Positions 8,201-16,662 of a DNA stretch of 25,763 bases are shown one piece after another (position 1 is the stretch's first letter; the number at the start of each line of letters is the position of its first letter). Below the pieces are notes generated by a model, which was given only the letters and a program-made list of their open reading frames with translations, searched no databases and had not been told where the DNA came from. Source of the DNA: Phycisphaerae bacterium (GTDB lineage: Bacteria; Planctomycetota; Phycisphaerae; UBA1845); contig BQJS01000045.1 of the NCBI GenBank assembly GCA_021604825.1, positions 1-25,763 of the forward strand, given 5' to 3'. The translations under genes were made by a program, and so were the position numbers.

Positions 8201-9456
8201 GAGGCAATTTCGGAAGCACGTTGGCGGCATCCAACATCGTTTCGGATAACACTGTTTGGTTTGATGCCGACACGACCCTTTCGTCGTCGATGGATCGATT
8301 CCTGCTCAGTAAGAATGGTGTTATCGTCGAAGCCCAGGAAGAGGTGACCGTTCCGACAGGTCAGGCAGCCGGTGGGACTGATCCGATTAAAGGATTCGTT
8401 ACCGGTAGTATGCGTGTTGATGCGACAGGAAGTAACTTCACGTACATCGGCGATACCAATGGCGACACGTCGACCGACGAGATGATCGTGGTTAACAACC
8501 AGGTCGTTGTGCAGGAAGGTGTCGTCATTGCCGGTTCAGGATTTGCTGCCCCGGCTGACATCAGCCTCAGCACCGAGACGTTCATGTTTGCAGACGGTAG
8601 CTGGATGGCCCGCGGTTCAAACCAAGACGGCAGCGATTGGTTGTTGCGTGATGGAGCGGTTGTGTCACAGACTGGCGACCCGATCGTAGCCGGTGCTGTC
8701 GAAACTTATGATGATGCGTCGTCTTCGGCTGGTTTCTTCTTGTTTGCCCAGAACAACGCCGGCGACTATGTCATTGGATCAGTCACCAGCGCTACGGAGT
8801 CCGCTTCCGATGCAGTCTTGACCATAAATGGTGAAGTCCTCATTGCTAGGGAAGGCGATCCTGTCGACCTTGACGGTAATGGCATCGTTGACGACGGAAT
8901 GCGCATTCGTGCGTTTAGCAACGACGATCTGATTCTCACTGAAGACCTTCAGGCATACGTCCCGATCACGGTACGCGACTTTAATGATGACGGGTCGAAC
9001 ACCGACATTGGCGATGTCTTTATCCGCTTTAACCTTTGTGGCTTGGCGGGGCCTTGTGGCGATCTTGACAACGACAAGGATGTTGATGGGGACGACTATG
9101 ACATCTTTGTGAGTGCGTTCGGGTCGACGACTTGCGATGCCGAGTATTCGATCTGTGCTGACTTTGATGAAGATGGCGTTGTCACCCATGTCGACTTCCA
9201 GCAGTGGTTGCTTTGCTACCGCGACTTTGTCGGCAGCCCCTTGGCCTCACCGCCGGTAACGATCATGGGGGACTTTGACCGCGACGATGACATTGACCTG
9301 AACGACTTCGCCGAATTCCAGATTTGCGCCGGTGCTCAATCGGAAAGCATTCCATGTCGGGCGCGGTTTGACTTCAACCATGATGACGTCGTGACGTTGC
9401 TCGATGCCGGTGGCCTTGCCGATGCACTTGATGGGCCTTTGGTTGCGAATAATTGA
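5299..9456 (+). CDS. 1385-aa exported repeat protein: propeller-like repeats, three DUF11 domains, dockerin tail
   Basis: The ATG at 5299 is chosen over the upstream in-frame TTG at 5221 because GAGGGA lies at 5287-5292 and a signal peptide follows (RRVFGICAIMAFAIGSNIANG). Residues about 40-450 are repeats with motifs such as ISDMGEYLF and MNNNGDWAV, resembling the planctomycete NxxGxxAF tandem-repeat family. Residues about 461-825 are three copies of a 120-aa DUF11-like beta-sandwich, each opening with D-x2-DPDP followed by a G-x-I/V-T-Y motif. Residues about 827-1225 return to the first repeat type (INDAGQFAF). From about 1253 to the end lie four dockerin/EF-like loops (DLDNDKDVDGDDYDIF, DFDEDGVVTHVDF, DFDRDDDIDLNDFAEF, DFNHDDVVTLLDA). 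It is probably a cell-surface structural or adhesion protein. No enzyme motif was seen. Confidence 0.93.
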   Translation: MLNFCTRNLDSNQNRARRVFGICAIMAFAIGSNIANGQIATSLVNEGDEVDSNGFPGDNIGTINNVAVNSIGGWAATLNAGSLSHIYGSIDGVSPAGVIFTETTEGPLVQTSIESRFGISDFGDVCYSASGNGGPDGGFDSAWVNTIGFAIEGAEITTGPLAGLFWSFASAPTMTANGIGHFSGGTRTTVGGGTSARGIWGTDSETPIIYTGDELPGLPAPIDADSSIDFSYKFSRFGSAYILDGIMETTGTGLPSGADHAMIMDGAGLFLDGQLVQEGSVVPVAIGGDGTETWATGFDFSGISDMGEYLFTGDTSGPTATDEYLVLNGVIHLREGDALGADTISGAIEAADMNNNGDWAVVWQLSPGGTCLIYNDQVLLRLDEQVDFNGDGVIDGGDNGATVDDFEVFSNAMVVGDRDAAGNVSIYLPLDVDPDGPGGTTSLVEGIYQISVAEPAGPSGDLELVVVDGPDPQVNVPGDVTYSVKVRNNSDTAITGVTVTSTLDSGLTFDAGASDAIAVHAAGTVTANLGTIEANAVRTYKFVTNAPVAGIYTTTSSVTGGAVDSVPGNNDVTSETEVGKKADVSILITDAPDPLTVPGGAITYTLNVLNDGPSSATNVVVTMNLDPTTTFNAGLSDPAANHAAGVVTINVGSLANDEAVSFDVVVNVTVQGVINVDASITANESDEVPANNADTEDTLFQLTTDLVMTISDAPDPVLPVGGQITYAVSVDNDGPSDATGVTASVTLDDSVSVVSVDAPGIHDGSPTGGVVTYAIGAVGTGSNGLNATIVVDTTETGRPVCTGSTSGGGFETDPDPVNNNALVNTLVIDDASGLAVGVFSNFASSPTSDVPGLPGAKFGTGIDRPYRSPDGKTWVLSADTDLGTSVDEVIIVGNHCTSEVKIQEGVTTLDASDQVGPIEQDLSINDAGQFAFATNTNNSTSADETIVRSDGSTHVVIAREGNLSPATGGNFGSTLAASNIVSDNTVWFDADTTLSSSMDRFLLSKNGVIVEAQEEVTVPTGQAAGGTDPIKGFVTGSMRVDATGSNFTYIGDTNGDTSTDEMIVVNNQVVVQEGVVIAGSGFAAPADISLSTETFMFADGSWMARGSNQDGSDWLLRDGAVVSQTGDPIVAGAVETYDDASSSAGFFLFAQNNAGDYVIGSVTSATESASDAVLTINGEVLIAREGDPVDLDGNGIVDDGMRIRAFSNDDLILTEDLQAYVPITVRDFNDDGSNTDIGDVFIRFNLCGLAGPCGDLDNDKDVDGDDYDIFVSAFGSTTCDAEYSICADFDEDGVVTHVDFQQWLLCYRDFVGSPLASPPVTIMGDFDRDDDIDLNDFAEFQICAGAQSESIPCRARFDFNHDDVVTLLDAGGLADALDGPLVANN

Positions 9457-9487
9457 CGTAAGTATGATAAGCCGATCGCAATGTTGT

Positions 9488-9519
9488 CCGCACCAAACTG
9501 ATTCGATGGGTGGGTGCGG
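9488..9519. other. Intergenic hairpin between the repeat protein and the PEP-CTERM gene
   Basis: CCGCACC (9488-9494) can pair with GGTGCGG (9513-9519) around an 18-nt loop. It may be a weak terminator or a 5' leader structure. There is no T-run. Confidence 0.25.
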
Positions 9520-9574
9520 GCGACTTCGCGACGGACGATCGAAGATTGAATAGTTCCGTAGAGGAGAAAAGAAG

Positions 9575-10159
9575 ATGCTGCAACGACGCAAACGTGTATT
9601 TGGGGTGATGGCGACTGCATTGGTTGCGATGATCCTGCTGGCCGCTGCACCCGCCAAAGCAACGGTCGTGGTGTCGCTCTCACCGGCCAACCAATCGGTG
9701 GACATCGGTGATGGAACGGCAAGCGTAGATATCATCGCTGTCATTCCGCAGGCCGACGCCGTTGTGGGCTGGGGACTTGACCTCGATCTTTTTGGTTCGA
9801 GCGTGTCGATTGGTGGCGCTTCGGTCAACGAGCCGACGTGGACTGCTGTGAGCGGAACGGACTTGGACGGATTGGCTGGCTTGGTGCCTTTCTCGCCCGG
9901 TACGGCGATTTGGAGCGACCCCGTTGCAATCGTTTTAGCCACCGTGACGCTATCGCTTGATTCGCTGGGAACCACGAATCTGACCCTGAGCGACGACAAT
10001 CCTGCCGATTTGTCGGAAGGGTTTGCGCTCGATCCGCCGCCGGTTGGTGAATTTGCTGACGTGACTTACGAGCCCGGTTCAATCACAGTGACCCCCGAGC
10101 CCGCGAGTTTGGTGTTTTTGCTATTGGGCGGAATGGCCTGCGTTTCGCGCCGTCGCTAG
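9575..10159 (+). CDS. PEP-CTERM protein with cohesin-like domain
   Basis: 194 aa with a strong ribosome binding site (GAGGAG, 9561-9566). The N-terminus is a signal peptide (MLQRRKRVFGVMATALVAMILLAAAPAKA). The C-terminus is a PEP-CTERM sorting signal: TPEPAS, a hydrophobic stretch and a final RRR, the substrate signature of exosortase/archaeosortase systems (known biology). The mature part, residues about 30-170, opens with VVVSLSPANQSVDIGD and later has the VVGWGLDLDL strand and a closing GSITV strand. This pattern resembles type I cohesin domains. It sits between two large dockerin-tailed genes, which makes a scaffold or receptor role attractive (inference). An alternative is a generic beta-sandwich surface protein with no dockerin binding. 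Confidence 0.88.
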   Translation: MLQRRKRVFGVMATALVAMILLAAAPAKATVVVSLSPANQSVDIGDGTASVDIIAVIPQADAVVGWGLDLDLFGSSVSIGGASVNEPTWTAVSGTDLDGLAGLVPFSPGTAIWSDPVAIVLATVTLSLDSLGTTNLTLSDDNPADLSEGFALDPPPVGEFADVTYEPGSITVTPEPASLVFLLLGGMACVSRRR

Positions 10160-10209
10160 AGCGGTTACAAGAGCAGTTAATCGCCCAAGGGTGTGACGAC
10201 ACGGCCGCG

Positions 10210-10294
10210 GTAGGGTGGGCCGTGTACACCTTGGCGCGAGCCGTTTGAATGGCGAATGATTGACCGCGACGGCGGCGGGCACAGCTCACTCTAC
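10210..10294. repeat. Degenerate copy of a palindromic intergenic repeat
   Basis: The left arm GTAGGGTGGGCCGTG (10210-10224) is identical to the first 15 nt of the perfect copy at 16503. The right end (10276-10294) matches the right arm of that copy at 15 of 19 positions. The arms are 85 bp end to end against 64 bp in the other copy. It lies about 50 bp after the PEP-CTERM gene and may help end its transcript. Confidence 0.6.
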
Positions 10295-10546
10295 GGTCGC
10301 TTTCGGCACGGAGTGTGCCGGAAATGATTTGAACTCATGAACCGCCCGATACCCGATCCAACCGAAACGCGTCGGTTGCCTGGGATCAGGGCGGCGCCGT
10401 TCGTCAATTGACACCCCCCAAAACGCGTTCGCGGATTGTCATGCCAACGACAGACCGATCGATCAGTTTTCTTCGACCGTATCACTCCATCTACCACCTC
10501 GCGCCAACCGTACGTCGCGCACCATTTACTTAGGAGTCGAGCCGTC

Positions 10547-13500
10547 ATGCGTCATTCAATCTTTAAACAGTTTTTTGGCATCGCACTGCTTTCTGGGTTG
10601 ACGCTTGCTCTCACTTCAGGTGAGACTTCGGCGGGCGAAATCAAATGGCGCTCCGGCACGCAGCGGCTCACACCATCGACCGCAGCAGAGGCCGCGTCGC
10701 GGCTCGTCTCGATGGCACAGTCTCGAAGTGTGACCGAATCTTCGCATTTGGTTGTGCAATTCAACAAGCCGCTGACCAAGATTCAGCGCGATCGGCTGCA
10801 AGCAGGCGGTGTTAAGCTGCTCACCTATTTGGGCGACCATGCGTATTATGCGACCGCCCGCCCCGGTGCGCTCGTCGAACGGAATATTGCATCCATTGAC
10901 TCGCTCAGCGCCGTCGCCAATGTCGAGCGCGACTGGAAGTTGCACCCGTCGCTCATTCGCAACGAACTGATGCCATGGGCTGACGTCCATGTCGATCCGG
11001 CGATTTTTGAGAAAAATGGTGACGCACAAGTTCGTGTCGTGCCGGCTGACGAAGCGGATTCGGTGCTAGCCGCTGTCTATGTCCTCTTTCATCCCGATGT
11101 GGATCTCGATCAAACGGCGGTCGGAATTCTTCAGCAACATGGTGCGGTGATTCGTGGAACCATTCGGAGCCTGAACGGGTATCTGGTCGAACTTCCCTAT
11201 TCGCGAATTGCCGTTCTCGCCGATGAGGACGCCGTTCAGTACATCGAACCACCGCTGCCTCGGCTATCTACAGTCAACGACAGCAACCGAGCGCGAACTG
11301 GTTCTGATGTCGCTCAAGCCGCCCCCTACGACCTTGACGGAACGGGCATCAACGTGTTGGTGTACGACGGTGGCATTGGGCTCGCGACCCACGCGGATTT
11401 TGGCGGACGTTTGACGCCCCGCGATTCTTCAGGACTGTCGGATCATGCGACGCACGTGGCAGGCACCATTGGTGGCGATGGTTCGCTCAGTGCCGGTATG
11501 AATCGTGGGATGGCCCCCGGGGTCACGATTCAATCGTACGGCTTTGAAACGGGCGGACCGCTAGAGGCGGGATTCCTTTATACCAATCCCGGCGACTTGG
11601 AAGCCGACTACAACGAAGCGATCAATGTCTATGACGTGGACATCTCCAACAACTCCATCGGCACAAACGTCGCCCCCAATGGCTTCCCTTGTTCATGGGA
11701 AGGAGACTACAACGCCACGTCAGCGCTGATCGACGCGATCGTGGGCGGCAGTTTGGGATCGCCGTTTCGCATTGTGTGGGCGGCGGGCAACGAGCGCGGC
11801 AATGGTAGTTGCGGTGCGACCTACAACACCATCGCACCACCTGCCGGTGCCAAGAACCACCTAACGATCGGCGCCCTCAATAGCAACGACGACACCGTCA
11901 CGAACTTTACCGGGTGGGGGCCCACCGACGACGGACGCATGAAACCGGACTTTGCCGCACCGGGTTGCCAATCTGGTGGCGACGGTGGTGTGACATCGTG
12001 TTCCAGTGGCGGGAACTACTCGACCAAGTGCGGGACATCGATGGCCTCGCCCACGGTGTGCGGAATGAGTGCCCTGATCCTAGAAGACTATCGCGCCAAC
12101 TATCCGGGCGAGCCGGATTTTAGAAATTCAACGCTAAAAGCCGTGCTGGCACAAACCGCCGTCGATATCGAAAACCCCGGTCCGGATTATCGAACCGGGT
12201 ATGGATCGGTGCGCGTCGTGCCAGCGATTGAATTGATGCGGGCTGGCAACTTTCTGGAGGCGGAAGTTTCTCAGGGGCAGATTGTTCAGGTGTTGATCAT
12301 CGTCGATGCGCTCGACACGCAGTTGAAGGTCACCTTGGCGTGGGATGATGTTCCCGGTACACCTGCCGTCAATCCTACGCTCGTCAACGACCTCGATCTA
12401 CGGGTGCTGGATGCGAACAGCAATGCATATCTGCCTTGGACACTCAACCCAGCGGTCCCGGGCGACAATGCTGTCCGCACACAAGCCGACCACGTCAACA
12501 ATCTGGAGCAGGTGGTGATCGATGCACCGGTGCCGGGGGAATATTTTGTACAGATTACGGGATTCAACGTTCCACAAGGACCGCAATCGTTTTCGTTGGC
12601 GGCGGAACCCCTGCTGATCAAATGCAGCCCGCAAGGTGTCGTTCGATTCGATCATGAAAGCTACAATTGCGCGAGCACGGCAGAGATTTCCGTCAATGAT
12701 TGCGATTTGAATACAAATGATTTAGCCGTCGAGACTATCAACATCACCGTTGTATCCGACACCGAACCAGGTGGCGAGATCATCACGCTGACCGAATCTG
12801 ACCCGCAGTCCGCGTACTTCGTCGGTACGATAGGGTTGGCGTCGATCAACGCAGTGGGCACGCTTCAAATCACTGAAGGCGATTCGGTCACAGCCAGCTA
12901 TCTCGACGCCGATGACGGCTTCGGGAATACCAACGTGTTGGTCGAAAAGTCCGTCGCGATCGATTGCACCACGCCCGTGATCAGCGGCGTATCGGCGGTC
13001 GATATTGATCCGCGAAGTGCGCGAATCGTTTTCAATACGGATGAACCTGCGTTGGGTGCGGTTCGGTTCGGGATGGGTTGCAGCGAATTGTCTACCGAAG
13101 TGGGGGCATTGGGGCTTAACACGGCCCACAGTATCGATCTGACAGACTTGCAAGATGACACCACGTATTTCTATGACGTGCAGGCCACGGATCCCGCCGA
13201 CAATGTGGCGTTTGATACCAACGGGGCGGTGTGTTACAGCTTCACGACGCCAGAGATTCCCGACTACTTCACGGAAGAGTTTCTGGCTGACTTTGATCTG
13301 ACAAATAGCGCGATCCTCTACGCACCAAATGGTAGCGTTGACTTCTATAGTTCGTGTACGTTTGGGACGCTCGTATTGCCGACCGATCCTGCCGGTGGTG
13401 TTCCGGTTGTGCTTTCCGATACGGGGTCGGTCGAGGTTTCCCTGATCGGCGGCGCCCAAGTTCATCTCTATGGCGTTTCGTACAACACGCTGTATATCAA

Positions 13501-16483
13501 CGCCAACGGCAACATCACGTTTGACGCGCCTGACAGTGACTCAACTGAAACATTTGAAGATCATTTCGACCATCCACGGGTATCGCTGATGTTTGATGAT
13601 CTCGATCCGAGTGAGGGCGGTCTTGTTAGCTACAAGCAATTGGCCGACCGCTTCGTCGTGACTTGGTTTGACGTGTCGGAGGATGGCGTCAACAACAGCA
13701 ACACGTTCCAAGTCGAGTTATATTACGACGGACGAATACAATTCGCTTGGCTGGGTGTCGACGCGAATGATGGCATCGTTGGGCTTTCCGCAGGTACGGG
13801 GATACCAGTCGACTTCTTTGAATCGGATCTTTCTGAGGTCAGTGATTGTGGACCACGGGCACCATCAGCCGCAGGGCGCACGGTGGTTGTCGGCGAAGAT
13901 CGATCGGCGGACATCGAATTGCTTGCTTCCGACGACGGCGATCCGCTGGTCCCGGGAATGTTGAGCTACATCATCACGTCGCTGCCTATCTACGAGTTAC
14001 GCGATTCCGGCAACGACCACATCATCACGCCGGGCGACTTGCCGTATACGCTCGCTGGTGGTGGCAATGCACTGAATTATGCCCCAACCAATGGATTCCT
14101 CGGGACAGACACATTCAATTTCAAAGCCAACGACGGTGGAACTCCGCCAGATGCGGGCGACTCGAACGTTGCGACGGTGACGGTTCAGGTGGACCCGGTG
14201 CTGCAGTTACCTGTGTTTGATCCATTCCCCACCACTGAATTCGACACTGGTTTTTGGTCGTTCGTGTCGCATGCAGCGATTGATGATGAGGGGATAGACG
14301 AACCATCGATTCCTTATTCGGCGCGGATGAACGGCTCGCCGGCTGGCGGGGATGAAATTCAAACGCATCTTGTTGATTTGAGCTCCGTGACTGACGCGCG
14401 GTTGGTGTATTGGTTTGAGCGCACCGGCAACGGTGAAAGCCCGGATTCCGGTGAAAACTTGCGGGTCGATTTCGTGGACAACAATGGAAGCTGGCAAGCG
14501 CTGCGCGAGTACGCAGGCGACGGTGATGACATGACCAGCTATCAACGGGAGGACGTACTTCTTCCTGTGAGTGCTTTGCACGATAGTTTCCGAGTCCGAT
14601 TCCGCACCACGGGAACTGGCAGCCTGAGCAACATCGACGACTGGTTCATTGACAATGTGTCGTTGACGCTGGGCGACGCGCCTTTTGCCAACGGTTCCAT
14701 GGTCGAAGTGCGACAGGATGACCTTGCCGATATTGCACTTGACGGTTCGGATCCGAATCTCGACGTATTGAACTTTGTGATTGTAACGTTGCCGGCGAAC
14801 GGGACGCTTTCTGATCCCAACGGCGGCGTGATCGACTCCAACGGGTTGCCGTACACGTTGATCGGCAATCAGAACATCGTTCGCTACCAACGAAACGGTA
14901 GTTTCTTGGGCGCGGACTCGCTTATCTTCAAGGTCAACGATGGCGTATACGATTCGTTCTTGGCGAATGTCGGCATCGACGTTCAACCACTGATCGAATT
15001 ACCGTTTGAAGATTCGTTCCCGGATTTTGTTTTCGATCCGCTCAAGTGGGGTGAAATACTCGGAGCGTCGATCGACGGCACGGGAATCAACGAACCCAGC
15101 CCGCCCAATGCCGCCCGCCTTAATGGAAGTTCATCGGTGGGCGACGTACTCGTATCGTTTCCGATCAACCTTGAAGGTTATTCAGGTATTCGTTTGCGAT
15201 ATGCGTGGCAACGCACTGGCGGTGGAAATAGCACCGAAGAGGGCGATGATTTGTTCCTTGAATACTTCGATACCAATGGCGCGTGGCAGGTTCTAGCCCA
15301 GCATCTGGGCGACGGGCTTGATATGACTGACTTTGAAATTGCCGATGAACTCCTTCCGGTTGATTCGCTGCACGGGAGTTTTCAATTGCGTGCGAGGGTC
15401 ACAAGCAATGCCGGAGACGATTGGTTTGTTGATGACGTGTTGATCTATCATCCCGACGCCCCGACCGCGACGAGCCTAAGTGTGTTGGTGCGCAGGTTCG
15501 GGTGGGCTGTCATTGATTTGGTCGCGAGCGATCCCAATGAAGATCCTCTGGACTTTGTGATTCGGGCGCTACCGGCGCAAGGTGAGTTGTATGACACCGG
15601 AAGCGGTACATTGATTACGCCGGGTGCGCTTCCATATGTACTTACTGGTGGTGGTCAACAGGTTCTCTACACGCCGCCGCTTGGATTTGAGGGGTCAGAT
15701 GTCTTTACGTTTAGAGCAACAGATGGAGCGTTTGATTCAACATTGGGCACCATCTCCATTCAAATTGGTGGTGAGCAGCCCGTCCTGAGTTTCCCGATGG
15801 ATACGGATCCGGGTTGGTCGACCGAAGGACTTTGGGCGTTTGGCGTGTCGCAGGGGATCGACTTCGATCCTGTGTCGGGCGCGACGGGGTCCAACGTCTA
15901 CGGTTATAACCTCGCCGGCAAGTACGAAAGTAATCTTCCCCCGACGTACTTGACCACGACTCCCTTCGATTTGTCCGTTGTTCAGAATACGGAATTACGC
16001 TTCGAGCGCTGGCTGGGCGTTGAGAGTAGTTTCTTTGATCATGCTGCGATCGAAGTGTCTGTAAATGGCGTCGATTGGGACGTGGTTTGGGAGCACACAG
16101 AAATAGCCGGCATTTTTGATCGAGCGTGGATCCCGCAAACCATCGACATTTCTGCGTTTGCCGACGAACAATCGGCGGTGCAGATTCGTTGGGTCATGGG
16201 TTCGACAGATTCCAGTGGCGAATTCGAAGGTTGGAGCATTGACGACGTCGAGATTTTTGGAGACATCATTGCCAGTCCGGGGGATATCGACAACGACGGC
16301 GATGTGGATAGCGCCGACATGCGGGTGTTCGTTGCTTGTCTGTTCGGTCCCAACGCAGCGCCCGCACCGCCGGGGCCCATGGTTTCGCAAAACTGCTTGG
16401 ATTCGTTCGACTTTGATTCGGATGGCGATGTTGATCTGGCGGACTTTGAAGAGTTTGCGAAGGCGTTTACCGGCGGATCTTGA
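10547..16483 (+). CDS. Subtilisin-like serine protease (S8, KP-43-like) with multidomain C-terminus and dockerin tail
   Basis: The ATG at 10547 is preferred over the upstream in-frame start at 10436 because AGGAG lies at 10532-10536 and a signal peptide follows (MRHSIFKQFFGIALLSGLTLALTS). The protein is 1978 aa. A propeptide of two inhibitor-like units is followed by the catalytic domain: Asp274 (VYDGG), His300 (DHATHVAG), Asn415 (AAGN) and Ser498 (GTSMASP), the complete S8 set. Next is a beta-domain of the KP-43 type (VTLAWDDVPGTP), then a FnIII-like domain, a nidogen-like segment, Ig/cadherin-like domains alternating with jelly-roll modules ending DDWFIDNVSL or DDWFVDDV, and a module (about 1745-1905) shared with the facing carboxypeptidase. 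A dockerin tail ends the protein (DIDNDGDVDSADMRVF, DFDSDGDVDLADFEEF). It is probably an exported, surface-held protease. Confidence 0.95.
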   Translation: MRHSIFKQFFGIALLSGLTLALTSGETSAGEIKWRSGTQRLTPSTAAEAASRLVSMAQSRSVTESSHLVVQFNKPLTKIQRDRLQAGGVKLLTYLGDHAYYATARPGALVERNIASIDSLSAVANVERDWKLHPSLIRNELMPWADVHVDPAIFEKNGDAQVRVVPADEADSVLAAVYVLFHPDVDLDQTAVGILQQHGAVIRGTIRSLNGYLVELPYSRIAVLADEDAVQYIEPPLPRLSTVNDSNRARTGSDVAQAAPYDLDGTGINVLVYDGGIGLATHADFGGRLTPRDSSGLSDHATHVAGTIGGDGSLSAGMNRGMAPGVTIQSYGFETGGPLEAGFLYTNPGDLEADYNEAINVYDVDISNNSIGTNVAPNGFPCSWEGDYNATSALIDAIVGGSLGSPFRIVWAAGNERGNGSCGATYNTIAPPAGAKNHLTIGALNSNDDTVTNFTGWGPTDDGRMKPDFAAPGCQSGGDGGVTSCSSGGNYSTKCGTSMASPTVCGMSALILEDYRANYPGEPDFRNSTLKAVLAQTAVDIENPGPDYRTGYGSVRVVPAIELMRAGNFLEAEVSQGQIVQVLIIVDALDTQLKVTLAWDDVPGTPAVNPTLVNDLDLRVLDANSNAYLPWTLNPAVPGDNAVRTQADHVNNLEQVVIDAPVPGEYFVQITGFNVPQGPQSFSLAAEPLLIKCSPQGVVRFDHESYNCASTAEISVNDCDLNTNDLAVETINITVVSDTEPGGEIITLTESDPQSAYFVGTIGLASINAVGTLQITEGDSVTASYLDADDGFGNTNVLVEKSVAIDCTTPVISGVSAVDIDPRSARIVFNTDEPALGAVRFGMGCSELSTEVGALGLNTAHSIDLTDLQDDTTYFYDVQATDPADNVAFDTNGAVCYSFTTPEIPDYFTEEFLADFDLTNSAILYAPNGSVDFYSSCTFGTLVLPTDPAGGVPVVLSDTGSVEVSLIGGAQVHLYGVSYNTLYINANGNITFDAPDSDSTETFEDHFDHPRVSLMFDDLDPSEGGLVSYKQLADRFVVTWFDVSEDGVNNSNTFQVELYYDGRIQFAWLGVDANDGIVGLSAGTGIPVDFFESDLSEVSDCGPRAPSAAGRTVVVGEDRSADIELLASDDGDPLVPGMLSYIITSLPIYELRDSGNDHIITPGDLPYTLAGGGNALNYAPTNGFLGTDTFNFKANDGGTPPDAGDSNVATVTVQVDPVLQLPVFDPFPTTEFDTGFWSFVSHAAIDDEGIDEPSIPYSARMNGSPAGGDEIQTHLVDLSSVTDARLVYWFERTGNGESPDSGENLRVDFVDNNGSWQALREYAGDGDDMTSYQREDVLLPVSALHDSFRVRFRTTGTGSLSNIDDWFIDNVSLTLGDAPFANGSMVEVRQDDLADIALDGSDPNLDVLNFVIVTLPANGTLSDPNGGVIDSNGLPYTLIGNQNIVRYQRNGSFLGADSLIFKVNDGVYDSFLANVGIDVQPLIELPFEDSFPDFVFDPLKWGEILGASIDGTGINEPSPPNAARLNGSSSVGDVLVSFPINLEGYSGIRLRYAWQRTGGGNSTEEGDDLFLEYFDTNGAWQVLAQHLGDGLDMTDFEIADELLPVDSLHGSFQLRARVTSNAGDDWFVDDVLIYHPDAPTATSLSVLVRRFGWAVIDLVASDPNEDPLDFVIRALPAQGELYDTGSGTLITPGALPYVLTGGGQQVLYTPPLGFEGSDVFTFRATDGAFDSTLGTISIQIGGEQPVLSFPMDTDPGWSTEGLWAFGVSQGIDFDPVSGATGSNVYGYNLAGKYESNLPPTYLTTTPFDLSVVQNTELRFERWLGVESSFFDHAAIEVSVNGVDWDVVWEHTEIAGIFDRAWIPQTIDISAFADEQSAVQIRWVMGSTDSSGEFEGWSIDDVEIFGDIIASPGDIDNDGDVDSADMRVFVACLFGPNAAPAPPGPMVSQNCLDSFDFDSDGDVDLADFEEFAKAFTGGS

Positions 16484-16502
16484 TCGGGTTGAGAGTCGGG
16501 AT

Positions 16503-16566
16503 GTAGGGTGGGCCGTGCCCACCGCAGTTCGAACACATACGACTTGATGGGCACGGCCCACCCTAC
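16503..16566. repeat. Perfect 19-bp inverted repeat between convergent genes
   Basis: The arms 16503-16521 (GTAGGGTGGGCCGTGCCCA) and 16548-16566 are exact reverse complements around a 26-nt loop. The element starts 20 bp after the protease stop, in the gap between the two convergent peptidase genes. It could form a large hairpin in transcripts from both sides and act as a two-way terminator. A degenerate copy lies at 10210-10294. Such GGTGGGC-type palindromes resemble REP/MITE-like elements (inference). Confidence 0.85.
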
Positions 16567-16662
16567 GCGCGGCGAAATGCGAATGACCGGTACGGCGCTC
16601 CTAGCTGTATAACTACAGCGAAAGGGCAAGCACGGAATCCTTCGCTTCCAGCTGGGTGCTAT

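Noticed and set aside
9247..9999. 250-codon minus-strand frame across the end of the repeat protein and the PEP-CTERM gene
   Set aside because: It overlaps two well-supported plus-strand genes and shows no recognisable protein features.
12722..13465. 247-codon minus-strand frame inside the S8 protease gene
   Set aside because: Antisense shadow; composition is rich in Arg and Ile as expected from the reverse of Asp-rich coding sequence.
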